A DNA stretch of 64,000 nucleotides from Streptomyces sp. NA04227 (lineage in GTDB: Bacteria; Actinomycetota; Actinomycetes; Streptomycetales; Streptomycetaceae): positions 1,601,001 to 1,665,000 of the forward strand of contig NZ_CP054918.1 in the NCBI RefSeq assembly GCF_013364195.1, written 5' to 3'. Each line of letters begins with the position of its first letter. Within the stretch, counting starts at the first letter, position 1. This document shows positions 48,556-56,473 of the stretch, piece after piece. The position numbers and the translations under genes were made by a program. Below the pieces are notes generated by a model. The model searched no databases and had not been told where the DNA came from. It saw nothing but the letters and a program-made list of their open reading frames with translations.

Positions 48556-49623
48556 TTACACCACAGCCCGCGCCAACCACGTAGCCGCCCGGGCCCGCGG
48601 CTTGCTGTCCGCCGCCCTGCGCCGCGGATGCACCGTGTTGGCGAGCAGCACCAGGAAGGTGTCCGTCGCCGGGTCGAGTACCAGGGACGTGCCGGTGAAG
48701 CCCGTGTGCCCGGCGGCTCCCCGGCCCGCCAACTCGCCCATGAACCAAGGCTGGTCGACGTTGAAGCCGAGGCCGGGGGCGGTCAGCATCAGTTCGGCGT
48801 AGTCGGGGCCGAGGATGCGGGCCGTGCCGTAGGCGCCGCCCGCGAGGAGGGTGCGGCAGATGACCGCGAGGTCGCGGGCGGTGGAGAAGAGGCCCGCGTG
48901 GCCCGCGACGCCGCCGAGGGCCCAGGCGTTCTCGTCGTGCACCTCGCCGCGGATCATGCCGCGGTCCACCTTGGCCCAGGGCCTGCGCTGGTCCTCGGTG
49001 GCCGCCGCCCCGGGGCACGGGCCGAAGCCGGTGGCCGTCATACCGAGGGGGCGGGTGATGCCCTCGTACACCAGCTTGTCCAGGCCGCGGCCGGTCCGGC
49101 GCTCCAGGAGTTGCTGGAGCAGCAGCATGTTGAGGTCGGAGTAGACGTGGGTGGTGCCCGGTGCGTGTACCGGTGCCTCGTGGCGCAGGGCGGACAGGCG
49201 GGCGGCGGCGCCCGGCAGGTCGTAGAGCGGGAGTTCGGGACGCAGGCCCGAGGTGTGGGTGAGCAACTGCCGTACGGTCAGGCCGTGTTCGGCGGCGGCC
49301 GTGAAGTCGGGCAGGTACGCGGAGACGGGGGCGTCCAGTTCGAGGGTGCCGCGTTCGAGCTGCTGGACGACGGCGACGGCGGTGAAGAGCTTCGTCAGGG
49401 AGGCGAGGTCGAAGGGGGTGTTCGCGTGCATGGGGACGCGGTCCTCGGCGGACAGTTCGACGGGCCCGCCGGCCGCCTCGTCGTAGCGTGCGTAGCGCAC
49501 GGCCCAGCCCGAGGCCTCCTCGACGGCGATCGCGGGGCCGCGCCCGGCGAGCAGCACGGCGCCCGCGCACCAGGGCCGCGTCCCGGTGTGCAGGGCGCGG
49601 ACCTCGCGCAGCAGGGTGGCCAT
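48556..49623 (-). CDS. Serine hydrolase of the beta-lactamase/D-Ala-D-Ala carboxypeptidase (S12) family
   Basis: 355 residues from ATG 49623 with GGAG 7 nt upstream; the same frame stays open far upstream through the next gene, which is not coding. The SxxK nucleophile motif is S75-L-T-K78 in 'FDLASLTKLFTAVAVVQQLERG'. The Y-x-N motif appears as Y161-S-D-L-N, and the third motif as 'GHTGFTGTSLVLDP'. 'LTVRQLLTHTSGL' is also diagnostic. It has no signal peptide and is probably a cytoplasmic esterase or amidase rather than a true beta-lactamase. It lies 56 bp behind the Bcr-type exporter, probably in the same operon. Confidence 0.92.
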   Translation of the reverse strand: MATLLREVRALHTGTRPWCAGAVLLAGRGPAIAVEEASGWAVRYARYDEAAGGPVELSAEDRVPMHANTPFDLASLTKLFTAVAVVQQLERGTLELDAPVSAYLPDFTAAAEHGLTVRQLLTHTSGLRPELPLYDLPGAAARLSALRHEAPVHAPGTTHVYSDLNMLLLQQLLERRTGRGLDKLVYEGITRPLGMTATGFGPCPGAAATEDQRRPWAKVDRGMIRGEVHDENAWALGGVAGHAGLFSTARDLAVICRTLLAGGAYGTARILGPDYAELMLTAPGLGFNVDQPWFMGELAGRGAAGHTGFTGTSLVLDPATDTFLVLLANTVHPRRRAADSKPRARAATWLARAVV

Positions 49624-49679
49624 TGTCTCCGGGTCGAGCCCGGCGCGGGCCGGACCGGTCAGCCTCAGGCGGGCGGGGC

Positions 49680-51044
49680 TCAGCTGGCCACCTCCTTGGC
49701 TGGGTGCTGCCAGGGGCGGCACAAGCCGAGGAAGCAGCCGAGAGAGGCGAGTACGCAGCCGAACTGGACCAGCGTCATCGGCAGGGCGGTGTCCTCCCCC
49801 GCGACCGAGGCGAGCGGCGAGATGACCGCGCCGAGGAGGAAGACGGAGGTGCCGAGCAGGGCGGAGGCGGTACCGGCGGCGTGCGGGGTGCGCATGAGGG
49901 CGAGCGCGTTGGTGTTCGGCAGGGCCAGGCCCATGACCGAGAACATGACGAACAGCAGCGCGGACACGCTCACCAGGTTCGCGGTGCCGAGGATCTCCGC
50001 GACGTTCAGCAGCAGGAGGACGATGGCGCACAGGGAGATGCCGAGCCCCCAGGTGAGCACCTTGTCCAGGTTCACCCGGCCGACCAGAAGTTTCCCGTTC
50101 AACTGACTCATGGCGATCATTCCGGCCGAGTTGAGCCCGAACAACAGGCTGAAGGTCTCCGGGGAGGCACCGTAGATCTCCTGGAGGACGAAGGGGGAGG
50201 CACTGATGTACGTGAAGGCGGCACCGAAGGCGAAGCCGCCGCAGAACATGTACCCGGTGAACACCCGGTCCGCAAGCAGTTCCCGCATCAGCCGCAGCGC
50301 CTTGCCCAGCCCGCCGGAGTGCCGCCGCTCGGGCGGCAGCGTCTCGGGCAGGACCCGCCAGGCCAGTACGGTGATCCCCAGCCCGACCGCGGTGAGCAGC
50401 GCGAACACGCCCCGCCAGTCGGTGAATTGCAGCACGCCGCTGCCGATCAGAGGCGCCGCGATCGGCGCGGTACCGGCGATCAGCATCAGGGTGGAGAAGA
50501 ACCGGGCCATCTCCACACCGTCGTAGAGATCCCGTACGACCGCGCGCGCGATCACCACCCCCGCGGCCCCTGCGAGTCCCTGCACCAGACGGAAGACGGT
50601 CAGCGTGGCGGCGCTCGGCGCGAGCGCGCAGGCCGCGGTGGCGATCACGAACACGACCAGCCCCGTCAGCAGCGGCGGGCGGCGTCCCCACCGGTCGCTG
50701 AGCGGGCCGATGACGAGCTGGCCGAGGGCGAGTCCGACCAGGCAGGAGGTGAGCGTGAGCTGGACGTTCGCGGCCGAGGTGCTCAGCGAGTCCGTGACCT
50801 GCGGGAGGGCGGGCAGATACAGGTCCATCGACAGCGGCGGTACGGCGCTGAGCCCGCCGAGTACGAGGGTGACGAGGAGGCTTGTCGTACGGGCGCGGGC
50901 GGCCGGAGTCGCGGCAGGGGCGCGTTCCGTGATCCTGTCCCGCGCTGCGGAGGGGTGCCGGGGCGACGGAAGCGGAGCGTCCCCCGGCCCGGGTATGTGG
51001 CCGTCGGCCGGGTCCTGCGTGGTGTCGGGTCCCCGTTCCGGCAT
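49680..51044 (-). CDS. MFS multidrug transporter, Bcr/CflA subfamily
   Basis: 454 residues from ATG 51044 with a GGGAGGGG site. After a 55-residue Pro-rich cytoplasmic lead, twelve helices carry DHA1 signatures: 'MDLYLPALPQVTDSLSTSAANVQLTLTSCLVGLALGQLVIGPLSDRWGRRPPLL' (Bcr/CflA motifs D1 and A) and 'RLVQGLAGAAGVVIARAVVRDLYDG' (motif C). It is a proton-driven exporter of drugs or small amphiphiles such as bicyclomycin or chloramphenicol analogues. Together with the serine hydrolase it may form a detoxification pair. It is divergent from the Gfo/Idh/MocA gene. Confidence 0.94.
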   Translation of the reverse strand: MPERGPDTTQDPADGHIPGPGDAPLPSPRHPSAARDRITERAPAATPAARARTTSLLVTLVLGGLSAVPPLSMDLYLPALPQVTDSLSTSAANVQLTLTSCLVGLALGQLVIGPLSDRWGRRPPLLTGLVVFVIATAACALAPSAATLTVFRLVQGLAGAAGVVIARAVVRDLYDGVEMARFFSTLMLIAGTAPIAAPLIGSGVLQFTDWRGVFALLTAVGLGITVLAWRVLPETLPPERRHSGGLGKALRLMRELLADRVFTGYMFCGGFAFGAAFTYISASPFVLQEIYGASPETFSLLFGLNSAGMIAMSQLNGKLLVGRVNLDKVLTWGLGISLCAIVLLLLNVAEILGTANLVSVSALLFVMFSVMGLALPNTNALALMRTPHAAGTASALLGTSVFLLGAVISPLASVAGEDTALPMTLVQFGCVLASLGCFLGLCRPWQHPAKEVAS

Positions 51045-51181
51045 GTGCCCCTCCCCCTCGTCGCGGCTCCGGCCTATCCTCTCAGTTCGGTCGGGGTGGT
51101 CGAGACCAGTCAAGAGGTGCTCACAGCGGGTGTGCACCGTACGAGCCGCGGCAGCGTCGCGGCGCCTGGGGAGGGCCAGAA

Positions 51182-52186
51182 ATGGAACGCGTGCGCTGGG
51201 GAATCCTCGCGACGGGCAATATCGCCGCACACTTCACCGCAGGACTCCTGGACATGCCGGACGCGGAGGTCGTCGCCGTCGGCTCGCGCAGCGAGGAGTC
51301 CGCGCGGACCTTCGCCGAACGCTTCGGCATCCCACGCGCCTACGGCAACTGGGCCAGCCTCGCCACCGACCCCGAGGTCGACGTGGTCTACGTCGCGGGC
51401 CCGCACTCCGCGCACCGCGCCGCCGCCGGGATCTGCCTGGAGGCGGGCCGTGCGGTGCTGTGCGAGAAGGCGTTCACGCTCAACGCCCGGGAGGCCGCGG
51501 AACTGGTGGGGATGGCCGCCGCCCGCCGGACCTTCCTCATGGAGGGCATGTGGATGTACTGCAATCCGCTGATCCTGCGGATGAAGCAGCTGATCGAGGA
51601 CGGCGCGATCGGTGAACTGCGCACCGTCCAGGCCGACTTCGGCCTCGCGGGCCCCTTCCCCGCCTCGCACCGGCTGCGCGACCCCGCCCAGGGCGGCGGC
51701 GCCCTGCTCGACCTCGGCGTCTACCCGGTCTCACTCGCCCACCTGCTGCTCGGCGAGCCCTCGGAGGTCAAGGCCACGGCGATGCTCTCGCCCGAGGGCG
51801 TCGATCTCCAGACCGCGATGATGCTGTCCTGGCCCGGCGGCGAACAGGCCCTGCTGCACTGCGCGATGAACGCGGGCACCTCGGTCACGGCCTCGATCAC
51901 CGGCTCGGCGGGCCGTATCGAACTTCCGCACGGCTTCTTCTACCCGGAGCGCTTCGTCGTGCACCGCCCGGGCCGCGACCCCGAGGAGTTCACCTCCAAG
52001 GACTCGACCGTGCCCCGCGACAGCATGCGCCACGAGGCCGCCGAGGTGATGCGGTGCCTGCGCGCCGGTGAACTCCAGTCCCCGCTGGTGCCGTTGGACG
52101 GGACGCTCGCGGTGATGCGGACTCTGGACGCGGTACGGGAACGGATCGGGGTGCGGTATCCGGGGGAGGTGGCGGACGAGGGCTGA
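51182..52186 (+). CDS. Gfo/Idh/MocA family NAD(P)-dependent oxidoreductase
   Basis: 334 residues; GGGGAGGG precedes ATG 51182. The Rossmann domain starts at 'VRWGILATGNIAAHFTAGLLDMP' (GxxGxxG-like), followed by 'AVGSRSEESARTFAERFGIPRAYGNWASLATDPEVDVVYVAGPHSAH', 'LCEKAFTLNAREAAEL' with the catalytic EK dyad (EKA in place of EKP), and 'RDPAQGGGALLDLGVYPVSL' from the C-terminal sheet. The group resembles trans-dihydrodiol/xylose (DHDH-type) dehydrogenases. The sugar or polyol substrate is unknown. It stands alone in the genome segment. Confidence 0.93.
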   Translation: MERVRWGILATGNIAAHFTAGLLDMPDAEVVAVGSRSEESARTFAERFGIPRAYGNWASLATDPEVDVVYVAGPHSAHRAAAGICLEAGRAVLCEKAFTLNAREAAELVGMAAARRTFLMEGMWMYCNPLILRMKQLIEDGAIGELRTVQADFGLAGPFPASHRLRDPAQGGGALLDLGVYPVSLAHLLLGEPSEVKATAMLSPEGVDLQTAMMLSWPGGEQALLHCAMNAGTSVTASITGSAGRIELPHGFFYPERFVVHRPGRDPEEFTSKDSTVPRDSMRHEAAEVMRCLRAGELQSPLVPLDGTLAVMRTLDAVRERIGVRYPGEVADEG

Positions 52187-52342
52187 GCCGAGGGCCCCTT
52201 ACCGGTATCGCCGGACCGGTACCGGATGGAGGGGCGGCAGCGCTTCGGCTCGGCGTCCGGCAACGAGCCGAAGCTGAATGATCCCTTCCGTGCAACTGCC
52301 GCGCCATGGCTTCGGACGTGATCCGCCGGACAGACCCGATGG

Positions 52343-52783
52343 CTACTCGACGGTGATGTCTTCGTAGGTGATCGTCACCTGCTCCGTCGCGTACCCGGAG
52401 TCGGCGGCTCCCAGCCGCGGCCCTTCCCAACGGGACGCCCAGGCGTTGCTGAGGTGAACGCGGCGGACCGTCTGCTTGTTCGCATCCTTCAACGCGATGG
52501 TGATGTTCTGGCGGGCGGCGTCGAGGTCGGCGTTGACCAGGGTCGCCTTGATCCAGTCGGTGAACGCGGTGCTCTTGTCCATGCCGCGGGTGATCGTGAC
52601 CTCGCTCGTCCCGCGCGCGTTCGGCTGCTTGCGAACGATCAGCTCTCCGGTCGCCGAGACCTGCCGGGTATCCCCCGCGTCCTGCTCCAGTTGGAGTCCC
52701 GAGACGTCCTGGACGGTCTCCACCTGGAACTTGCCAAGCTCGATGGCGAAAGTACTGCGGCTGAAGCTGCCACCAGTCAACAC
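52343..52783 (-). CDS. Orphan phage-tail-tube/T4 gp19-like protein
   Basis: 146 residues from GTG 52783 with GGAGGA 9 nt upstream; the frame upstream of this is not coding. 'FAIELGKFQVETVQDVSGLQLEQDAG' and 'SEVTITRGMDKSTAFTDWIKATL' followed by 'VHLSNAWASRWEGPRLGAADSGYATEQVTITYEDITVE' is the gp19/Hcp-like beta-barrel of contractile-tail tubes. The 'FQ-V-GL', 'TLxRG' and '...YE-I' marks are all present. In extracellular contractile injection systems (eCIS), tubes are surrounded by sheath, baseplate and ATPase genes. None are here: the neighbours are a GNAT enzyme and an oxidoreductase. It is either a remnant or a co-opted single-ring protein. Confidence 0.88.
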   Translation of the reverse strand: MLTGGSFSRSTFAIELGKFQVETVQDVSGLQLEQDAGDTRQVSATGELIVRKQPNARGTSEVTITRGMDKSTAFTDWIKATLVNADLDAARQNITIALKDANKQTVRRVHLSNAWASRWEGPRLGAADSGYATEQVTITYEDITVE

Positions 52784-52983
52784 GATGCGTTTCCTCCATT
52801 GCTCCGCTGAATGGCCGGGGGTCATCTCCTCCGGCCCGCTACCCGGGTGTCTAACGCCACAGCCATGAGGGGGGTCACATGACCCGCCGGACAGGCCTGG
52901 TCGGCCGACGCGTCGACCCAAGGATCGCGATTCGCCAGACGGTCGGCCGGTGTTGCCCCGGTGGATGCACAGCAGTTGGTCCG

Positions 52984-53862
52984 TCAACGGGCCCCCGGTC
53001 CCACGCCCGAGAAGTCGTACACGGCGAAGTCGGTGACCGGGCGGTACCCGATCCGCTGGTAGAGGCCGTTGCTGGTGGGGTTGGCCAAGTCGGTGAACAA
53101 CACCACCTCACTCGCACCCGCGGCCACGGCGGCCCGGCTCACCTCGGCGGTCGCGGCGCCCGCGTATCCGCGACCGCGCAGGTGGGCCGGGGTGTAAACG
53201 GGAGCCACCCGGACCTGACCCGCGACCATCGGAGTCACGCCCACCATGGAGACGGGGGTGCCCTCCGGGGTCTCCCAGAACATGACACGGCCGTGGGCGA
53301 TGCGGCCCTCGGCCCACGAGCTGGAGTCCGTGGCGGCGTCTCCTTCGACGTCGCCGACGAACTCCCGGTGCCAGGCGACAAGTTGCTCCCGGTCCCGCTC
53401 CTCCACCACGCGGCTTCGGCCCGCCGGGAGCGGGTCGGGTGGCGTGAGTGCGCCGAGACGGTACAGCCGCTTTCGCTCCCCAAGCGTCACGGCCGCGCCG
53501 GTGCGCCGCCGCCATGCCTCGGCGAACGCGGTCGCGGTGTCGTGGTCCGCGTTGACACCGGGGAGGGGTCTGCCGAGGTCGGCCAGGCGGGCGGCGAGGG
53601 AATCGGCCTCCTCGGGCGTAAGGGGGGTGAGGCTCGGGCGGCGCGGCGGGGTACGGAAGAAGCTCGCGCGGACTTCACCAGCCCGCTCAAGCCACCCGAA
53701 GACCGGCGCTTCGACGCCGGACGCACCCGCCCCGGCGGTACGCAGCCCCTCGGTCACCGTCAACTGGATCGTGTGCAGCGCGGGGCGCGAGCGCAGAAAA
53801 GTCCCGGCCCTCGCGAGGAAGCCGTCGACGTCTTGGGTGAGGTGCCAGCCGTCCGAACGCAT
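52984..53862 (-). CDS. GNAT family N-acetyltransferase
   Basis: 292 residues. The C-terminal half (about 165-290) holds the GNAT fold: 'ARVAPVYTPAHLRGRGYAGAATAEVSRAAVAAGASEVVLFTDLANPTSNGLYQRIGYRPVTDF' (starting here as VRVAPVYTP) with the acetyl-CoA loop RGRGYAG and the 'N-x-LYxRIGF'-type end. The N-terminal half (residues 1-150) is a second, degenerate GNAT-like unit, as in many tandem actinobacterial proteins. It acetylates an unknown amine. The N-terminal 'RSDGWHLTQDVDGFLARAGTFL' is typical of this group. It lies 200 bp downstream of a divergent repeat array and is not obviously in an operon. Confidence 0.92.
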   Translation of the reverse strand: MRSDGWHLTQDVDGFLARAGTFLRSRPALHTIQLTVTEGLRTAGAGASGVEAPVFGWLERAGEVRASFFRTPPRRPSLTPLTPEEADSLAARLADLGRPLPGVNADHDTATAFAEAWRRRTGAAVTLGERKRLYRLGALTPPDPLPAGRSRVVEERDREQLVAWHREFVGDVEGDAATDSSSWAEGRIAHGRVMFWETPEGTPVSMVGVTPMVAGQVRVAPVYTPAHLRGRGYAGAATAEVSRAAVAAGASEVVLFTDLANPTSNGLYQRIGYRPVTDFAVYDFSGVGPGAR

Positions 53863-54179
53863 GCTTCGTGATCCCTCGCGCCCTCGGCGCTTGTCCTCGG
53901 ATTCCCGTCGGATCGAGATCCGGGGCCGCCACGGTCAACGGTCCGAGTGCGGGCCCGGGTTCCCCCACAGAACCCGGACGCCCGCACCCGAAGGCAGCAT
54001 CCCAGCACGAGAGGCTGCACGGTGGCACGACACGTGAGCAACATGTGAGGGAACGTCGGGAGGATCTCCGTACGGCGATCCCGCGGGTGCAGCGATCCTG
54101 CGCATACGGCGCTCCTGCGCGTACGGCGCTCCTACGCGTACGGAGATCCTGCGTGTACCTAGATGCAGGAGGTACGGGA
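53863..54179. other. 317-bp gap between the GNAT gene and the HATPase gene
   Basis: The right third is filled by the 17-bp tandem array (54065-54166). The left part, containing the GNAT promoter, has no recognisable hexamers or ribosome site beyond the start codon. No coding sequence is seen. Confidence 0.5.
54065..54166. repeat. 17-bp tandem array, six units
   Basis: Units begin at 54065, 54082, 54099, 54116, 54133 and 54150 (consensus TGCGCGTACGGCGATCC; the last unit is degenerate). The array starts 14 bp beyond the HATPase stop on the minus strand, so it lies in its 3' region. CGTACGGAGATC also appears at 38719-38742. Confidence 0.88.
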
Positions 54180-54623
54180 TCATCCGCCCCGCTGGAAAGG
54201 GAGCCCGGCGATGACCGACGTTCCCCGGAACGGGCGGGGGCGGACGGTCCAGGCTGCGGCGAGGTGGTCGACCAGGAGGAGACCGCGTCCGGACTCCGAC
54301 TCCGCACCCGGGTAAGCGAGTTCGGGTTTGCCGTGACCCTTCCCGGCCCCGGCCGCAGCACCGGTGCCGGGGTCGGAGACGCCGATCCAGTAGTGACCAT
54401 CGGCGGGCCACAGGACGAGTTCGACGCGGTCGCCGTCCTCCTGGCAGGCACCGTGACGGATGGCGTTGGTGACCAGTTCACTGGTGAGCAGACCGAGGTC
54501 GGCACTCAACTCCTCACCCAGGCCGTGCGGGAGGGCTCCGGCGATGGCGTTCCTGGCCCGCCGCACGGAGGTTGGGTGAGCGGGGAAGCGCCAGAGGCAC
54601 GGCAGGTGCGGGACTTCGGACAT
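54180..54623 (-). CDS. Anti-sigma-factor-like histidine-kinase-type ATPase (HATPase_c, AbaA/RsbW group)
   Basis: 147 residues from ATG 54623 with AAGGAG upstream. 'RRARNAIAGALPHGLGEELSADLGLLTSELVTNAIRHGACQEDGDRVELVLWPADGHYWIGVSDPG' has the N-box (ELVTNAIRH) and G1 box (VSDPG), then 'SESGRGLLLVDHLAAAWTVRP' the G2 box, of the RsbW/SpoIIAB kinase fold without a HisKA domain. In Streptomyces such proteins sit beside XRE/DUF5753 and DUF397 genes (the whiJ and abaA loci) and act as regulators, possibly without kinase activity. It is divergent from the XRE gene, sharing a symmetric promoter dyad. Confidence 0.93.
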   Translation of the reverse strand: MSEVPHLPCLWRFPAHPTSVRRARNAIAGALPHGLGEELSADLGLLTSELVTNAIRHGACQEDGDRVELVLWPADGHYWIGVSDPGTGAAAGAGKGHGKPELAYPGAESESGRGLLLVDHLAAAWTVRPRPFRGTSVIAGLPFQRGG

Positions 54624-54798
54624 GGTGAACTCCTTCGCGGGAGTGGGAAGTTGAATGCGAGGGGATGCGAGCGAGTTCGCCGGTGGCCTGCCGTCCTGGT
54701 CGCGAACAGGCCACCCCAGGACAGGCGGGCATGCTCGCGCGGTGCGCTTCCGGCGTTGCGGTGAGTAGCTTGCGCGTAACCCAACGCTAGCGCCGGCT

Positions 54799-54833
54799 GG
54801 GGTAATTGTCTCGCCCGTCGCTACAATTGCCCC
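54799..54833. promoter_or_regulatory. Divergent promoter dyad of the WhiJ-type module
   Basis: GGGGTAATTGT (54799-54809) faces ACAATTGCCCC (54823-54833), complementary at 10 of 11 positions across a 13-nt spacer. Within it, TTGTCT and TACAAT resemble promoter hexamers, but their 10-bp spacing is too short for one promoter. A dimeric XRE protein bound here would control both directions. Confidence 0.65.
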
Positions 54834-54898
54834 AAGAGAGGGTGGACCAAGGGTTGGCCGGAGGGGCAGAATGCGCCGACACCACTTGAGGGGATGGC

Positions 54899-55747
54899 AT
54901 GTCGACACGACGCACGCCAACTGAGCGGCAGAGGCGCCTGGGAGCTGAGTTGCGCAAGCTCCGCATAGCCGCAGACACCTCCACCGAATTCGCCGCGGGA
55001 CTGCTGGGTATGGACCGCACACGCATCGCCAACATGGAATCGGGCATCCGGCCGATCAGTGCTGAGCGCGTACGGACTCTGGCCAGCAACTACATCTGTG
55101 GCGACGACGCTTACGCAGAAGCTCTCGTGGAGATGGCGGAGCCCTGCGTCGGCTGGTGGGAGCGGTACAGGGGCAGCTTGCCCCAAGGCATGCTCGACAT
55201 CGCAGAGATGGACGCCCACGCGGTGCGGATGCGTGGCGTGAATACTGTGCACATCCCAGGACTTCTACAGACGTCCGAGCACGCCACGGCAGTGTTCCGT
55301 TTCGCTGTACCCAAACTCCCCGAGCACGAAGTCGCGCTCCGCCTCGCACACCGTTCCGAACGCCAGCAGGTGATCACCGGCGCCAAGGCCATCCCGTACG
55401 TCGCCCTCATCCACGAGGCCGCTCTCCGCATGCAGTTCGGTGGCCGTGACGTGGCGAAGGCACAGCTGGAATTTCTGCTGGAGACGTCCGAGCGGGACAA
55501 CGTGAAGGTATTGGCGCTTCCCTTCGAACAGGGAGGCTTTCCTGGGGCGGGACAGAACGCTGTCTACGCCGAGGGGGCCGTGCCGCAGCTCGACACCGTG
55601 CAGGTCGACAGTCTGCACGGGCCTGCCTTCCTGCACGCCGAGAGTCAGCTTGCGAAATACCGAGGACAGTTCGACTGGTTGGAGGAGTTGGCCCTGTCGC
55701 AAGAAGATTCTCGCAGCTTCATCCATGGGATCGCACGCCAACTCTGA
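54899..55747 (+). CDS. XRE family regulator with DUF5753 (WhiJ-type)
   Basis: 282 residues; GAGGGG lies before ATG 54899. An XRE HTH at about residues 12-68 ('LGAELRKLRIAADTSTEFAAGLLGMDRTRIANMESGIRPIS') is followed by DUF5753 from about residue 105 ('VNTVHIPGLLQTSEHATAVFRF', 'RSERQQVITGAKAIPYVALIHEAALRMQFGG', 'NVKVLALPFEQGGFPGAGQNAVY'). This is the WhiJ/BldB-associated regulator class found in dozens of copies per Streptomyces genome, usually paired with a small DUF397 protein that antagonises it. Here three DUF397-like genes follow at 11-bp intervals, and an RsbW-like ATPase is divergent. Confidence 0.95.
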   Translation: MSTRRTPTERQRRLGAELRKLRIAADTSTEFAAGLLGMDRTRIANMESGIRPISAERVRTLASNYICGDDAYAEALVEMAEPCVGWWERYRGSLPQGMLDIAEMDAHAVRMRGVNTVHIPGLLQTSEHATAVFRFAVPKLPEHEVALRLAHRSERQQVITGAKAIPYVALIHEAALRMQFGGRDVAKAQLEFLLETSERDNVKVLALPFEQGGFPGAGQNAVYAEGAVPQLDTVQVDSLHGPAFLHAESQLAKYRGQFDWLEELALSQEDSRSFIHGIARQL

Positions 55748-55758
55748 GGAGACGCTCT

Positions 55759-55953
55759 ATGCCCGACATCACCTGGGAAGACCCCTACTGCGCCGAAGGC
55801 AACTCCTGCTTCCGCATCGGCACAGACGCCGAAGGCAACGCCTACATAGCCCTCAACGGCCAAGAGGACCACTACCTCACCGACACCCTCGAAGCCCTCC
55901 GCACCCTCATCACCGACATCAAGGCAGGCAAAGCCGACCACCTGCTCGCATGA
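55759..55953 (+). CDS. DUF397-like small protein, copy 1 of 3
   Basis: 64 residues; GAGGAG 8 nt before ATG 55759, 11 bp after the XRE stop. 'ITWEDPYCAEGNSCFRIGTDAEGNAYIALNGQEDHYLTDTLEALRTLITDIKAGKADHLL' keeps the DUF397 landmarks: an N-terminal W, the GNxC turn, a middle strand pair, and the C-terminal 'L..FI..IKAGKAD' helix. It lacks the usual SSYSGG and VRDSKDP words, so it is a diverged subtype. By family precedent it should act with the adjacent XRE protein. It differs from copy 2 at only a few positions. Confidence 0.88.
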   Translation: MPDITWEDPYCAEGNSCFRIGTDAEGNAYIALNGQEDHYLTDTLEALRTLITDIKAGKADHLLA

Positions 55954-55964
55954 GGAGGAGCCCG

Positions 55965-56159
55965 ATGCCCAACATCACCTGGGAAGACCCCTATTGCGCC
56001 GAAGGCAACAACTGCTTCCGCATCGGCACGGACGCTGAGGGCAACGGATACATAGCCCTCAACGGCCAGGAAGACCACTACCTCACGGATACTCGCGAGG
56101 CCCTCCGCACCTTCATCACCGACATCAAGGCAGGCAAAGCCGACCACCTACTCGCATGA
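55965..56159 (+). CDS. DUF397-like small protein, copy 2 of 3
   Basis: 64 residues; AGGAGGAG precedes ATG 55965, starting 11 bp after copy 1 ends. Differences from copy 1 are few: N3 for D3, N16 for S16, G28 for A28, R44 for L44 and F50 for L50. The substitutions avoid the W, GNxC and IKAGKADHLL positions, which suggests the copies are all under selection rather than decaying. The gene-plus-spacer period of 206 bp is exact, indicating tandem duplication of a unit that included the ribosome site. The copies are probably translated from one mRNA. Confidence 0.88.
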   Translation: MPNITWEDPYCAEGNNCFRIGTDAEGNGYIALNGQEDHYLTDTREALRTFITDIKAGKADHLLA

Positions 56160-56170
56160 GGAGAGGCTCG

Positions 56171-56362
56171 ATGCCCAACATCACCTGGGAAGACCCGTAC
56201 TGCGGCGAAGGCAACAACTGCTTCCGCATCGGCACCGACCCAAACGGCAACGCCTACATAGCCGTTGACGGCCAAGAAGACCACTACCTCACCGACACAC
56301 TCGAAGCCCTCCGCACCCTCATCACCGACATCAAGGCAGGCAAAGCCGACCACCTGCTCTGA
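56171..56362 (+). CDS. DUF397-like small protein, copy 3 of 3
   Basis: 63 residues, starting 11 bp after copy 2. It is the most diverged of the three: G12 for A12 in 'DPYCGEGNN', PN at 24-25 for AE, VD at 32-33 for LN, and a stop that removes the final Ala. The conserved core is intact (W6, GNxC, DHYLTDT, IKAGKADHLL). It has its own GAGAGG ribosome site. Greater divergence at the distal end fits an older duplication. Dosage of the small protein relative to the XRE partner may be the purpose of the array. Confidence 0.87.
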   Translation: MPNITWEDPYCGEGNNCFRIGTDPNGNAYIAVDGQEDHYLTDTLEALRTLITDIKAGKADHLL

Positions 56363-56473
56363 CCAGACCCGCCGGGCGAGACGGTGTGCGGTGGCCGGGG
56401 GCGGAGTTGGCTCGAAGTGTCAACGCGAGAAATGCCTGGTCAGTGGGTCATCGCGCGCCGTAAGGTCTCGATC

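Larger units (their letters stand above)
55759..56362 (+). repeat. Triplicated gene array, 206-bp period
   Basis: Start codons at 55759, 55965 and 56171 are each 206 bp apart, and all spacers are 11 bp, including the one after the XRE gene. High DNA identity between units makes this array prone to expansion or contraction by recombination. Confidence 0.92.

Noticed and set aside
48556..50691. 711-codon minus-strand reading frame suggesting a fusion of serine hydrolase with an upstream domain
   Set aside because: The first half overlaps the Bcr-type MFS gene out of frame. The hydrolase has its own ATG and ribosome site at 49623, so no fusion is needed.
52343..52783. Prophage remnant
   Set aside because: Apart from the single tube-like ORF there is no integrase, terminase, capsid or attachment-site repeat nearby, so a prophage call is not supported.
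55759..56362. 206-bp direct repeats considered as a CRISPR-like or integron array
   Set aside because: Each unit is a complete ORF with ribosome site and conserved protein. There are no short palindromic repeats with unique spacers and no cas or integrase genes.
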